A stretch of 64,000 nt of DNA from NCBI GenBank assembly GCA_964654545.1, contig CAZZIU010000004.1, forward strand, positions 77,685 through 141,684. Direction: 5' to 3'. This DNA comes from JABMOV01 sp964654545. GTDB taxonomy: Bacteria > Fidelibacterota > Marinisomatia > Marinisomatales > JABMOV01. Positions 32,072 to 40,631 of the stretch are shown piece by piece. The notes beneath the pieces were generated by a model. The model had not been told where the DNA came from and did not search any database. It saw nothing but the letters and a program-made list of their open reading frames with translations. The position numbers and the translations under genes are program-made. Every line of letters starts with the position of its first letter. Positions within the stretch are counted from its first letter, which is position 1.

Positions 32072-32605
32072 ATGGGAAAAGTTGGTGATTTTGTTATTTC
32101 GGTAAAGATTGGTTATTATAAAGTAAACTCAGGTGTTCGTTCTCCGGAATTTTCAACACACGGATCTGCATGTTTTGATTTGTTTTCATACTTACCTGAA
32201 GGTTCAGTTGTCAAAGCATACGACTCATGGAATGATTCGAGAGATGTTGTAATTGGTGAGGATAAATGCATTACACTAGTTGCGAATGAGACTGCATTAA
32301 TTCCTACTGGAATTATTTTTGATATTCCAAATAAGTGGTCAGTTCGATTACATGCTCGCTCTGGTCTTTCGTTAAAGAAGGGTTTGGTTTTGCAAAATTC
32401 TGAAGGTATAATTGATAGTGATTATGTGGACCCTGTATATGTGATGGTGCGGAATTCTAGAGATGCTCCTTTGCTTATTGCTAATAATATGAAGTTGTGT
32501 CAGGCAGAGGCAATGCAGAATGCTTCGTATGGTCTTGGTGAAATAGATATTCCACCCGGACAAAAGACAAATCGAGTTGGTGGATTTGGTTCTACAGGCT
32601 ATTGA
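32072..32605 (+). CDS. dut: dUTP pyrophosphatase (trimeric dUTPase family)
   Basis: 177 residues. Family motifs in order: HGSACFDLFSY (motif 1), RLHARSGLSLKKG (2), EGIIDSDYVDPVYVMV (3, with the catalytic Asp), KLCQAEAM (4), and RVGGFGSTGY (5, closing loop). Hydrolyses dUTP to dUMP, keeping uracil out of DNA and feeding ThyX (gene at 49449). Starts two bases after regA stops. Confidence 0.9.
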   Translation: MGKVGDFVISVKIGYYKVNSGVRSPEFSTHGSACFDLFSYLPEGSVVKAYDSWNDSRDVVIGEDKCITLVANETALIPTGIIFDIPNKWSVRLHARSGLSLKKGLVLQNSEGIIDSDYVDPVYVMVRNSRDAPLLIANNMKLCQAEAMQNASYGLGEIDIPPGQKTNRVGGFGSTGY

Positions 32606-32634
32606 TTTTTTGTTCTTGATAATGTATAATTCTA

Positions 32635-32642
32635 TATAAATA
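32635..32642 (+). promoter_or_regulatory. T4-type late promoter (TATAAATA)
   Basis: Perfect octamer 70 bases before ATG 32713 of hsp20; a hairpin (32649-32671) lies in the resulting leader. Confidence 0.6.
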
Positions 32643-32648
32643 AAAATG

Positions 32649-32671
32649 AGAGTGCCGAAGTTCGGGCTCTT
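32649..32671 (+). other. Hairpin in the hsp20 5' leader
   Basis: AGAGTGCC pairs imperfectly with GGGCTCT across a short GAAGTTC region. Weak U-tract; could be a terminator for dut or a leader structure such as an RNA thermosensor, which is only a guess. Confidence 0.35.
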
Positions 32672-32712
32672 ATAGTTAAATAATTTGTCTTGCTTTTGAA
32701 AGGAGACACGGT

Positions 32713-33204
32713 ATGGTTACCCGATCTACGTCTATTTCTCTTCCTACGGTTTTTAATGAACTCCGAAACGATCCATGGCTTGTTGGATTCGATCAGCTTT
32801 TTGATCGTCTGGTATCTTCAAGTGTCGGAACAGCACAACACGCATCTTATCCCCCCTATAATCTCGTGAAAGAGAATGATAATACTTTTTTTATCGAACT
32901 TGCTTTGGCTGGATTTAAGGAAAATGAGATTAATGTTACTGTGACTGATGATACACTCACCGTTGAGTCTATTCGTGATACTCCTTCTTGGGAGGATTCA
33001 TCAACGTACCTTCATCAAGGAATTGCGCGAAGGTCTTTTAGTCGGTCTTGGACACTTAGCCCGACTGTGGAAGTTTCTGGGGCCGAATTTAAGAACGGTC
33101 TTCTGGTCATTGAGCTAAATAATGTTCTTCCTGAAGAAAATAAGCCTCGTGTGATTCCTATTAATGGAAATGAATCTGGTGATGCAGAATTGCTGAACGA
33201 GTAA
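32713..33204 (+). CDS. hsp20: Small heat-shock protein (Hsp20 / alpha-crystallin)
   Basis: 163 residues; AAAGGAG upstream. Alpha-crystallin domain at about 45-145: YPPYNLVKENDNTFFIELAL, AGFKENEINVTV, and the GLLVIEL-type strand (FKNGLLVIELNN). The N-terminus FDQLFDRL is IbpA-like. An ATP-independent holdase, frequent in marine T4-like phages, thought to help virion protein folding. Bounded by a late promoter and a strong terminator, so a single-gene unit. Confidence 0.92.
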   Translation: MVTRSTSISLPTVFNELRNDPWLVGFDQLFDRLVSSSVGTAQHASYPPYNLVKENDNTFFIELALAGFKENEINVTVTDDTLTVESIRDTPSWEDSSTYLHQGIARRSFSRSWTLSPTVEVSGAEFKNGLLVIELNNVLPEENKPRVIPINGNESGDAELLNE

Positions 33205-33214
33205 AAAAACAAGA

Positions 33215-33242
33215 AGGAGGGTCCTAGGACCCTCCTTTTTTT
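33215..33242 (+). terminator. Strong Rho-independent terminator after hsp20
   Basis: AGGAGGGTCC/GGACCCTCCT palindrome (33215-33236) followed by a run of T to about 33242. Confidence 0.95.
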
Positions 33243-33254
33243 ATATATAAGTAT

Positions 33255-34001
33255 ATGAACAAATATACTTTCGTAAAACCGAATCGCGATGTTCGCAAAG
33301 TATTTCTGCATTGCTCTGCATCTTCTAATCCGGATCATGATGATATTTCTGTAATTCGAGAATGGCATTTAGATAGGGGATGGGATGATGTTGGATATCA
33401 CTTTTTCATTAAATTTGACGGAACGGTGCAGGAAGGTAGGTCATTAGAACAAATACCTGCTGCTCAGGCTGGTTATAATACTGGTAGTATTGCGGTTTGT
33501 TTGCATGGATTGGAATCAAATACGTTTCGTGTCGCGCAAATGGCAGCACTTCAAAATCTTGCCCAGCAAATAAATAGTGCGTATAAGGGTGAGATTACTT
33601 TTCATGGTCATTGTGAAGTTTCTGATAAGAGATGTCCAGTCTTTGGTTATAAGGAAATACTCTCATTGGATAGTTTAGGATATTTAACTAAGAAGAGTTT
33701 AGTTGGTCCGAACATTTTACAGATATTTGATAGAGGTATGGATGTTGTATCAGTTCAGATTGCATTGAATCGCTATTACGTTGATAATCGTGACGAATGG
33801 AATCTAATCTACGATAGTGAAGATCCTAATAATTACCATCCAATAAAGGGCCCGCATATATTTCCATTAGAAGTTGATGGAATATTCGGAGCGTCTACGC
33901 AAAGAGCGATAATGTTTTTTCAGACAGAGAATGACTTAGAGCCAGATGGTATTATTGGTCCACTCACTCGATTGAAATTGCCTTCAAGACCTGGAATATA
34001 A
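33255..34001 (+). CDS. Endolysin: N-acetylmuramoyl-L-alanine amidase + PG-binding domain
   Basis: 248 residues. Amidase_2 (T7-lysozyme-like) domain: KVFLHCSASS with the first zinc His, GYHFFIKFDGTVQEGR, and FHGHCEVSDKRCP with the other zinc ligands. Residues about 165-245 form a peptidoglycan-binding domain (FPLEVDGIFGASTQRAIMFF ... DGIIGPLTRLKL). No signal peptide, so it needs a holin; a candidate is at 39914. Odd: no Shine-Dalgarno site, and the ATG lies 13 bases after the terminator T-run. Confidence 0.9.
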   Translation: MNKYTFVKPNRDVRKVFLHCSASSNPDHDDISVIREWHLDRGWDDVGYHFFIKFDGTVQEGRSLEQIPAAQAGYNTGSIAVCLHGLESNTFRVAQMAALQNLAQQINSAYKGEITFHGHCEVSDKRCPVFGYKEILSLDSLGYLTKKSLVGPNILQIFDRGMDVVSVQIALNRYYVDNRDEWNLIYDSEDPNNYHPIKGPHIFPLEVDGIFGASTQRAIMFFQTENDLEPDGIIGPLTRLKLPSRPGI

Positions 34002-34004
34002 AAT

Positions 34005-36569
34005 ATGTTTTATACTAATGTTGTGATGTCTGGTGACTATCTTTTGGTCCGTGGTGTAGACGACCGTGGAAAGAGATATAAGGATCGTGTACGATATAGT
34101 CCCACACATTTTGTGCCAAGTAAAAATTTTGATTCAAAATATAGAACACTAGACGGCCTTCCTGTTGAGAGTGTTCAGCCTGGATCGATTAAGGATTGTA
34201 GAAGATTTGCTGATAGATATGATGGTGTAGATAATTTTCAAATCTATGGTAACAGTAATTATAATTATTGTTATATCTCAGATGAATATCCGAATGATGT
34301 AGTATATGACAAAGACTCGCTGGTAATTGTTAATATTGATATTGAGGTAGATTCGCGAAATGGTTTTCCTGAGCCGGAGCACGCGAGCGAGACTGTTGTC
34401 TCTATCACATCGAAAACTAATGATGGTCAGATTTGGGTAGTTGGTCTCAAGCCTTTGGAACGACCACTTGAGCCTATTGGAAAAGTGCATTATATTATGT
34501 GCGAAGATGAGGAACATCTTTTATCTACATTCATCGAATATTGGAATGATATTGAGCCTGATATTGTTACTGGTTGGAATGTACAGTTCTTTGATATTCC
34601 TTATTTGATTAATCGTATTATAAATGTTCTTGGGGAGAAAGAAGCAAAACGTCTTTCTCCTTGGAAGAGATTTACGACTCGCAATACGATCATACACGGT
34701 AAGCAGCATCAAGCTATGAATTTGCTTGGTGTGTCTATACTCGATTATCTTGAGATGTATAAGAAGTTTACTTACACCCAACAAGAGAGCTATCGATTGG
34801 ATCATATTGGGCATGTTGAAGTGGGTGAACGAAAGCTAGACTATAGTGAGTTTTCCAATCTACATACGTTGTATGATAACGATTTTCAGACATTTATCGA
34901 ATACAATATTCGTGACGTTGAGCTGGTCGATAAGATCGATAACAAAATGAAGTTTATCGATATGGTTCTCGCTTTGGCGTATTCGGCTAAGGTGAATTAT
35001 AATGACGTGTTCGCTCAGGTTCGCATGTGGGATACGATGATATACAATCATCTAAAAACTAAGAATATTGTAATTCCGCCAAAAGATAATTCCGAAAAGA
35101 ACACGCAGTATGAAGGTGCGTATGTAAAGGAACCTATTTTAGGTATGCATAAGTGGATTGTATCATTTGATTTGAATTCACTTTACCCACATTTGATCAT
35201 GCAGTATAATGTTTCGCCTGAGACTTTGGTTGATAGGTCGAATGTATCGAAAGACATTACTAGTAATTTTGATTTGGGCCCGCATAAAACAGTGGCACGA
35301 ATTGAAAATTGTATTGAGAGAATGTTCGATACTAAAGTGCTGAAGAGTAATGATTTAACTGTGGCACCAAACTATCAATTTTTTAGCACTAAGAAGCGTG
35401 GGTTTCTTCCTGAGATGATGGAAGAATTATATGAGCAGAGAAAGGAATATAAGAGTTTGATGATCGAAACTCAGAAAAAGCAAGAGAAAGATAAGAGCGT
35501 CGATTATTCAAATGACATTTCTAGGTATAATAATATTCAGTTGGCTAGAAAGGTTCAGCTAAATTCAGCTTATGGTGCTTTGGGTAATCAATACTTTCGA
35601 TATTATGATATTCGTCAGGCAGAAGCAATTACCAAAGCCGGTCAATTGTCGATTCGATGGATTGAAGATCGGATGAATCATTATTTGAATAAGTTGCTGA
35701 AGACTGATGATGTGGATTATGTGATTGCTTCTGATACAGATTCGATTTATGTTACATTGGAAGCATTGGTTGATAAGGTATTCTCTGGTGGATATGATGA
35801 TCATCCTGAGTCAGTCAATAAGGTTATCAATTTTTTGGACACGGTAGCAAGCGATAAACTTGAACCGTATATTGATCGCTGTTACCAAGAGTTGGCTGAT
35901 TATATGAATGCCTATGACCAGAAGATGTTTATGAAGCGAGAGGTAATTGCAGATAAAGGATTGTGGACTGCAAAGAAGCGTTACATTCTAAACGTGCATG
36001 ATAGCGAGGGCGTTCGTTATAAGAAGCCTAAGCTAAAGATGATGGGCATCGAAACAGTAAAATCGTCCACACCAGCAGTTTGTCGAGAGAAGTTGACTGA
36101 AGTTTTGAGTTTGGTGATGAATAGTACACAAGAGGCTGTGTATGAATATATTGATTCATTCAAGAAGGATTTTTACACTTTGAGCTTCGAGGATGTTTCT
36201 TTTCCTCGGGGCGTGAATGGTTTGGAGAAATATAAAGGTACGGTTACGTTGTGTATTAAGCATACTCCAATTCATGTTCGTGGTGCACTGTTGTATAATA
36301 AGATGTTGATCGATCATGGTATTGATAAGAAGTATCCTTTGATTGCGAATGGAGATAAAATCAAATTTTCGTATCTGAAGACTCCAAATTTGGCAAAGGA
36401 TAAAGTAATTTCTATTGTCGATAAATTGCCTGATGAGTTTGGTCTTTCGGAATTTATTGATTATGATCTTCAGTTCCAGAAAACATTTTTGGATCCTTTG
36501 AATGTGATTTTGGAATCCATTGGATGGAGTTCAGAGCGCAAGGCTACTTTGGAACATCTATTTTCTTGA
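34005..36569 (+). CDS. 43: DNA polymerase, family B (T4 gp43-like)
   Basis: 854 residues, close to T4 gp43 (898). Exonuclease motifs NIDIEVDS (about residue 110) and GWNVQFFDIPYL; polymerase motifs FDLNSLYPHLI (about 390), KVQLNSAYGALGN and SDTDSIYV (about 575). So both proofreading and synthesis sites look intact. The C-terminal end should carry the clamp-binding peptide. Central enzyme of the phage replisome. Confidence 0.97.
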   Translation: MFYTNVVMSGDYLLVRGVDDRGKRYKDRVRYSPTHFVPSKNFDSKYRTLDGLPVESVQPGSIKDCRRFADRYDGVDNFQIYGNSNYNYCYISDEYPNDVVYDKDSLVIVNIDIEVDSRNGFPEPEHASETVVSITSKTNDGQIWVVGLKPLERPLEPIGKVHYIMCEDEEHLLSTFIEYWNDIEPDIVTGWNVQFFDIPYLINRIINVLGEKEAKRLSPWKRFTTRNTIIHGKQHQAMNLLGVSILDYLEMYKKFTYTQQESYRLDHIGHVEVGERKLDYSEFSNLHTLYDNDFQTFIEYNIRDVELVDKIDNKMKFIDMVLALAYSAKVNYNDVFAQVRMWDTMIYNHLKTKNIVIPPKDNSEKNTQYEGAYVKEPILGMHKWIVSFDLNSLYPHLIMQYNVSPETLVDRSNVSKDITSNFDLGPHKTVARIENCIERMFDTKVLKSNDLTVAPNYQFFSTKKRGFLPEMMEELYEQRKEYKSLMIETQKKQEKDKSVDYSNDISRYNNIQLARKVQLNSAYGALGNQYFRYYDIRQAEAITKAGQLSIRWIEDRMNHYLNKLLKTDDVDYVIASDTDSIYVTLEALVDKVFSGGYDDHPESVNKVINFLDTVASDKLEPYIDRCYQELADYMNAYDQKMFMKREVIADKGLWTAKKRYILNVHDSEGVRYKKPKLKMMGIETVKSSTPAVCREKLTEVLSLVMNSTQEAVYEYIDSFKKDFYTLSFEDVSFPRGVNGLEKYKGTVTLCIKHTPIHVRGALLYNKMLIDHGIDKKYPLIANGDKIKFSYLKTPNLAKDKVISIVDKLPDEFGLSEFIDYDLQFQKTFLDPLNVILESIGWSSERKATLEHLFS

Positions 36570-36576
36570 ATATGAG

Positions 36577-36584
36577 TATAAGTA
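36577..36584 (+). promoter_or_regulatory. Possible late promoter (TATAAGTA)
   Basis: One mismatch to TATAAATA, just after gene 43 and 20 bases before ATG 36604; ribosome site TAAGGAG between. Confidence 0.4.
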
Positions 36585-36603
36585 GTAATGTAAGGAGATT
36601 AGT

Positions 36604-37146
36604 ATGACATATGATGATGTTACGCTAGAGAAAGGTGGAATACATTATCTCTGTGGAGACATTAATGAAGAGAGTACCCGTTTACCTATTGAGTGGATAT
36701 TAAAGAATGAATTGCTAGACGATCCTGTTCGCGAATTGAAGTTGGTTATCAATTCGTGTGGTGGGTCTTTGACTGATGCATTTGCCTTAATTGATATTAT
36801 GAAAGGCGCGACTGCAAATATATCTACTATAGGTATTGGTGAAGTGTCGAGTGCTGGCTTGGCAATTTTTATGGCTGGTGAGAAAGGTAAACGAATATTG
36901 ACACCGAATACGGCTATATTGTCGCATCAGTATTCTTGGGGAACGTATGGAAAGGAACATGAATTGGTTGCAGCAAAACGTGGATTCGATTTGACTACTA
37001 ATCAAATGCTGAATCATTATAAAAAATGTACTGGTTTGACTGAAAAAAAGATTCGAGAGTTTTTGTTGCCTGCATCTGATGTTTGGTTGAGTGCTAAAGA
37101 TGCATTTGAGCTTGGTATTTGTGATGAAATCAAGAGGGTTTATTGA
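36604..37146 (+). CDS. ClpP-like serine protease
   Basis: 180 residues. ClpP fold pattern: LKLVINSCGGSLTDAFALID, GEVSSAG with the catalytic Ser (about residue 83), ILSHQYSWG with the His (about 108), and the Asp in ASDVWLSAKDAFELG (about 159). The full triad is thus present although spacing residues differ from bacterial ClpP. Between DNA polymerase and uvsX, where T4 has no protease, so a lineage-specific addition. Could cooperate with host ClpX/ClpA or act alone. Confidence 0.82.
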   Translation: MTYDDVTLEKGGIHYLCGDINEESTRLPIEWILKNELLDDPVRELKLVINSCGGSLTDAFALIDIMKGATANISTIGIGEVSSAGLAIFMAGEKGKRILTPNTAILSHQYSWGTYGKEHELVAAKRGFDLTTNQMLNHYKKCTGLTEKKIREFLLPASDVWLSAKDAFELGICDEIKRVY

Positions 37147-38204
37147 TGAATTATTTTGATAAGATTACTAGTGATGTGCGATCTACGAACGAATTTGTGG
37201 ACACTTATGCTGATGTGGATCGATACATTGACACTGGATCTTACATACTGAATGCGTTGCTATCCGGTTCGATTTATAAAGGCCTGCCTGGTAATAAAAT
37301 TACCGCATTCGCAGGTGAGTCGTCTACAGGCAAGACATTTTTTACTTTGGGTGTTGTTGGTCAGTTTCTCAAGAATAATCCAGACGGTGGTGTGATTTAT
37401 TTCGAGAGCGAGTCTGCAATTACCAAAAAGATGATCGAAGAACGGGATATCGATCCTAATCGGTTGATTATCGTTCCTGTGTCTACTGTACAGGAATTTC
37501 GACATCAAGCACTTATGGTATTGAATAAGTATCTTGAAGACAAGCCTGATGATCGTCCACCGATGATGTTGTGTCTTGATAGTTTAGGAATGCTTTCAAC
37601 TACGAAAGAGATGACTGATAGTGCAGAAGGCAAAGAGACTAAGGACATGACACGGAGCCAGATTCTCAAGGCTGCATTTCGTGTACTTACGCTGAAGCTC
37701 GGGCAGGCTCGTGTTCCTATGGTGGTAACGAATCACACATACGACGTTATTGGTTCGATGTTCCCCACTAAGGAGATGGGTGGTGGATCTGGTTTGAAGT
37801 ATGCGGCTGATTATATTGTATATCTTTCTCGGAAGAAGGAGAAAGATGGTAATGAAGTTGTTGGGCATGTTATACATTGTAAGAATCACAAATCACGTCT
37901 GACTAAAGAAAATAAGATTGTGGATGTTCTTCTGCGTTACGATTCTGGGCTTCATCGTTATTATGGTTTGGTTGACTTGGCTATTGAATGTGGTATCTTC
38001 AAAAAGGTTGCTGGGCGAGTTGAAGTTACTGATGGTTCTAAGCAATATGAGAAGCGCATATATGCTGACCCTTCTAAGTATTTTACTGATGATGTGTTGA
38101 AGAAAATTGATGAATATTGCGTGAAAGAATTTTCATATGGAACTGCATCTATTGAAAAGGAGTTGGAGATACATATTGGAGAGATTGTAGATGAACAATA
38201 CTGA
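37146..38204 (+). CDS. uvsX: Recombinase UvsX (RecA-like)
   Basis: 352 residues from ATG 37146 (overlaps the ClpP stop). Walker A GESSTGKT (about residue 56), VIYFESESAI, Walker B region MMLCLDSLGMLS, and TNHTYDVIG plus GGGSGLKYAADYIVYL typical of UvsX. Drives strand exchange and recombination-dependent replication. The end overlaps the next gene by 14 bases. Confidence 0.95.
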   Translation: MNYFDKITSDVRSTNEFVDTYADVDRYIDTGSYILNALLSGSIYKGLPGNKITAFAGESSTGKTFFTLGVVGQFLKNNPDGGVIYFESESAITKKMIEERDIDPNRLIIVPVSTVQEFRHQALMVLNKYLEDKPDDRPPMMLCLDSLGMLSTTKEMTDSAEGKETKDMTRSQILKAAFRVLTLKLGQARVPMVVTNHTYDVIGSMFPTKEMGGGSGLKYAADYIVYLSRKKEKDGNEVVGHVIHCKNHKSRLTKENKIVDVLLRYDSGLHRYYGLVDLAIECGIFKKVAGRVEVTDGSKQYEKRIYADPSKYFTDDVLKKIDEYCVKEFSYGTASIEKELEIHIGEIVDEQY

Positions 38205-38592
38205 TAAAGTTTACGAGATTGTTGAGAATCCTCTAAAGAAAGAAGATGATCATTGGTGTATTTTAGTAAAGGAAACGAAATTTGCTGGATTACTTTATAA
38301 GTATAATGAGGTGTCGTTTCAGGGAAACGACAAAATTGATCCTAGAATGACCTTAAAGTTTTCATATGATGTTCTAGATTTACCTTCATCTTTAATGGAA
38401 TCAGAATTAACCGAAACCGAAGAAGATGAGTTTACCAATTTGCTTGGTGATATTCTGGTCGATATTATGGAAGATGAGTTTGAGTTAAACGAACAGGAAG
38501 GTGATGATGGATCGCGTAGAATTAGTTATACTGAAAAATCTGACGCAGAACGAGTCCTATACAAGAAGAGTGATTCCATTTCTGAAGTCTGA
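38191..38592 (+). CDS. Small acidic protein between uvsX and helicase, unknown
   Basis: 133 residues, acidic, soluble. N-terminal beta-rich half (WCILVKETKFAGLLYKYNEV), C-terminal acidic helix (TETEEDEFTNLLGDILVDIM). It overlaps uvsX by 14 bases and the helicase gene by 86, and occupies the uvsX-to-41 position, where marine T4-like phages often have a gene of similar size. Function unknown; likely linked to replication or recombination by position. Confidence 0.6.
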   Translation: MNNTDKVYEIVENPLKKEDDHWCILVKETKFAGLLYKYNEVSFQGNDKIDPRMTLKFSYDVLDLPSSLMESELTETEEDEFTNLLGDILVDIMEDEFELNEQEGDDGSRRISYTEKSDAERVLYKKSDSISEV

Positions 38593-39871
38593 TTATTTTC
38601 AAGATTCTTCAGAGAGAATCGTATTTGATTCGATTTATAATTTCATAGACACTTATAATGATCTTCCTACCAAGGAAGCACTGTCGATTGGAATAGAAAA
38701 TTTAACGACCGTTAAGCAATCTGAGCTTGATATGATTCATAACTTGCTTGACGATGTGTTTAAGGAAGTTGAGTCTACAAATGAAGAGTGGCTGATTGAA
38801 CATACGGAAAAGTTTTGTCAAGATCGATCAATCTATAATGCGATTATGGAATCTATTAAGATCATTGATAATGATTCTGATAAAGATAAAGGAGCCATTC
38901 CTGATATATTGAGTGATGCTTTGTCGGTTTCTTTTGATACTCATATTGGTCATGACTATCTAGAAGATTCTGATGAGAGATATGATTTTTATCATAAGCG
39001 AGAAAATCATATTTCATTTGACTTGGAGTATTTCAATAAGATTACCGATGGTGGTATTTGCGATAAGACTCTAAATGTGTTGATGGCTGGTCCTGGTGTC
39101 GGTAAGACTCTGGCAATGTGTCATTTTGCTGCATCGTATTTGAGTCAGGGTAAGAATGTATTGTATATTACATTAGAGATGGCAGAAGAAAGAATCTCTG
39201 AGAGAATTGATGCGAATCTTTTGAATGTCGGTTTGCAAGATTTAAAAGATCTGCCCAAGGAGTCGTATGACAAAAAAGTTGAGCGAGTTCGATCTGGAAC
39301 AAATGGTAAGCTGATTGTTAAAGAGTATCCAACCGCACAAGCTGGTGTTTCTCATTTTAGGCATTTGCTAAATGAGTTGAATCTCAAAAAGAATTTTCAG
39401 CCAGATGTTTTGATTATTGATTATATTAATATTTGTATCTCCAATCGAGTGAAGCCTGGTGGTAACGTCAATTCGTATGCATACATCAAGAGTATTGCAG
39501 AAGAGTTGAGAGGGTTTGCAGTTGAGAGAACGATTCCGATAATTACTGCTACACAGATTAATCGAGAAGGTTTTTCTAGTTCTGATGTTGGGATGGAAAA
39601 TGTTGCTGAAAGTTTCGGCTTGCCTGCTACTGCTGATTTGTTTTTGGCTCTTATTACAAGTGAGGAGCTTGAACAATTGAATCAGATTATGGTTAAGCAA
39701 TTGAAGAATCGATATAGTGATTTGGCGACTAATAGGAGATTTGTTGTTGGTGTTGATCGCGCCAAGATGAGATTGTACGATTGTGATGATTCGGCACAGG
39801 AAGATATTATGAATGATTCTGCATTGTCTGGATCTAATGATAAAAGAGATTACTCGGAAATAAAAGTGTAA
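38507..39871 (+). CDS. 41: Replicative DNA helicase (T4 gp41-like)
   Basis: 454 residues from ATG 38507, with AGGA eight bases upstream (38504 is also possible). DnaB-type helicase: Walker A GPGVGKT (about residue 195), LYITLEMAEERISER, Walker B VLIIDYINI, and TATQINREGF. Forms the hexameric helicase with primase gp61 (48431). The gene starts inside the preceding ORF. Confidence 0.95.
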   Translation: MDRVELVILKNLTQNESYTRRVIPFLKSDYFQDSSERIVFDSIYNFIDTYNDLPTKEALSIGIENLTTVKQSELDMIHNLLDDVFKEVESTNEEWLIEHTEKFCQDRSIYNAIMESIKIIDNDSDKDKGAIPDILSDALSVSFDTHIGHDYLEDSDERYDFYHKRENHISFDLEYFNKITDGGICDKTLNVLMAGPGVGKTLAMCHFAASYLSQGKNVLYITLEMAEERISERIDANLLNVGLQDLKDLPKESYDKKVERVRSGTNGKLIVKEYPTAQAGVSHFRHLLNELNLKKNFQPDVLIIDYINICISNRVKPGGNVNSYAYIKSIAEELRGFAVERTIPIITATQINREGFSSSDVGMENVAESFGLPATADLFLALITSEELEQLNQIMVKQLKNRYSDLATNRRFVVGVDRAKMRLYDCDDSAQEDIMNDSALSGSNDKRDYSEIKV

Positions 39872-39875
39872 TTGA

Positions 39876-39883
39876 TATAAATA
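39876..39883 (+). promoter_or_regulatory. T4-type late promoter (TATAAATA)
   Basis: Perfect octamer after the helicase stop, 31 bases before ATG 39914. Confidence 0.65.
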
Positions 39884-39913
39884 ATATTTGTTTTATGTAA
39901 AGGAGAAATCTAA

Positions 39914-40102
39914 ATGGAATGGTTACTCGCGAATGCCAGTTTAGTTTATGATATTGTGGTTCAGGTTGTTGGTGTGGCCGCGTTGGTCGCAACATTGACA
40001 CCTAATGATAATGATAATAAAGTTATTGCTTCTATTTTGAAGTTTGTCAATCTTCTTGGTGCTAACTTCGGTAAGGCTAAGAACGAAATTCACGACGATT
40101 GA
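39914..40102 (+). CDS. Holin-like small membrane protein
   Basis: 62 residues: MEWLLANASLVYDIVVQVVG with a membrane helix, then ALVATLTPNDNDNKVIASIL, a second helix-like region, and a basic end (GKAKNEIHDD). This size and layout match small phage holin-like proteins seen in marine phages. Late promoter 31 bases upstream and AAAGGAG ribosome site fit a lysis gene. A hairpin (AGGCGA/TCGCCT, 40118-40136) follows. Confidence 0.55.
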   Translation: MEWLLANASLVYDIVVQVVGVAALVATLTPNDNDNKVIASILKFVNLLGANFGKAKNEIHDD

Positions 40103-40181
40103 TATGATCAGTCGGGTAGGCGATTAACAGTCGCCTGGGAATGTATAGGGTTTGTGGTGGGGCTTATCCTGTTTTTATATT

Positions 40182-40604
40182 ATGCCGAATTATGTGAATT
40201 ATTTAGAGACATTATCTTTGGTTGCAGAAGATATTGATATTAGTCAGATGAGTAATCGTGCTCGTCTGGCTTCTGCTGTGGTTTATCGAAATAGAATAAT
40301 TGCCATAGGAACGAATCAGAAAAAAAGTCATCCATTCCAGAAGAAATATGCTAAAAATGAAAATTCGATATATCTTCATGCTGAGATATGTGCTATAGTT
40401 AATGCTCTAAAGAGAGTAGATGAGAGGGTTTTATCAAAGTCCTCTCTTTTTGTTTGCAGGGTAAAACATCCAACACATTTTGATCCTACTTTTACTTGGG
40501 GAATGGCAAAGCCTTGTGATGGGTGTCAGAGAGCGATTGCTGCTTTTGGTATTCGTAAAGTTTATTATAGTTGTGAAGGCATAGGGAACTATGATATGTT
40601 ATAA
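40182..40604 (+). CDS. Cytidine/deoxycytidylate deaminase-like zinc enzyme
   Basis: 140 residues from ATG 40182. Zinc motif LHAEICAIVNAL (HAE) and KPCDGCQRAIAAFGIRKVYY (PCxxC), the full ligand set of the CMP/dCMP deaminase superfamily. N-terminal NYLETLSLVAEDI is a helical extension. With dUTPase and ThyX it could feed dUMP/dTMP synthesis if it acts on dCMP; the substrate is not shown by sequence. Confidence 0.75.
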   Translation: MPNYVNYLETLSLVAEDIDISQMSNRARLASAVVYRNRIIAIGTNQKKSHPFQKKYAKNENSIYLHAEICAIVNALKRVDERVLSKSSLFVCRVKHPTHFDPTFTWGMAKPCDGCQRAIAAFGIRKVYYSCEGIGNYDML

Positions 40605-40607
40605 ATA
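40600..40607 (+). promoter_or_regulatory. T4-type late promoter (TATAAATA)
   Basis: Perfect octamer overlapping the deaminase stop, 25 bases before ATG 40632. Confidence 0.65.
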
Positions 40608-40631
40608 TTCTGTAGTATTTTCGGAGGTTTT

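Noticed and set aside
33246..33253. TATAAGTA before the endolysin as a late promoter
   Set aside because: It ends one base before the ATG, so a transcript from it would miss the start codon.
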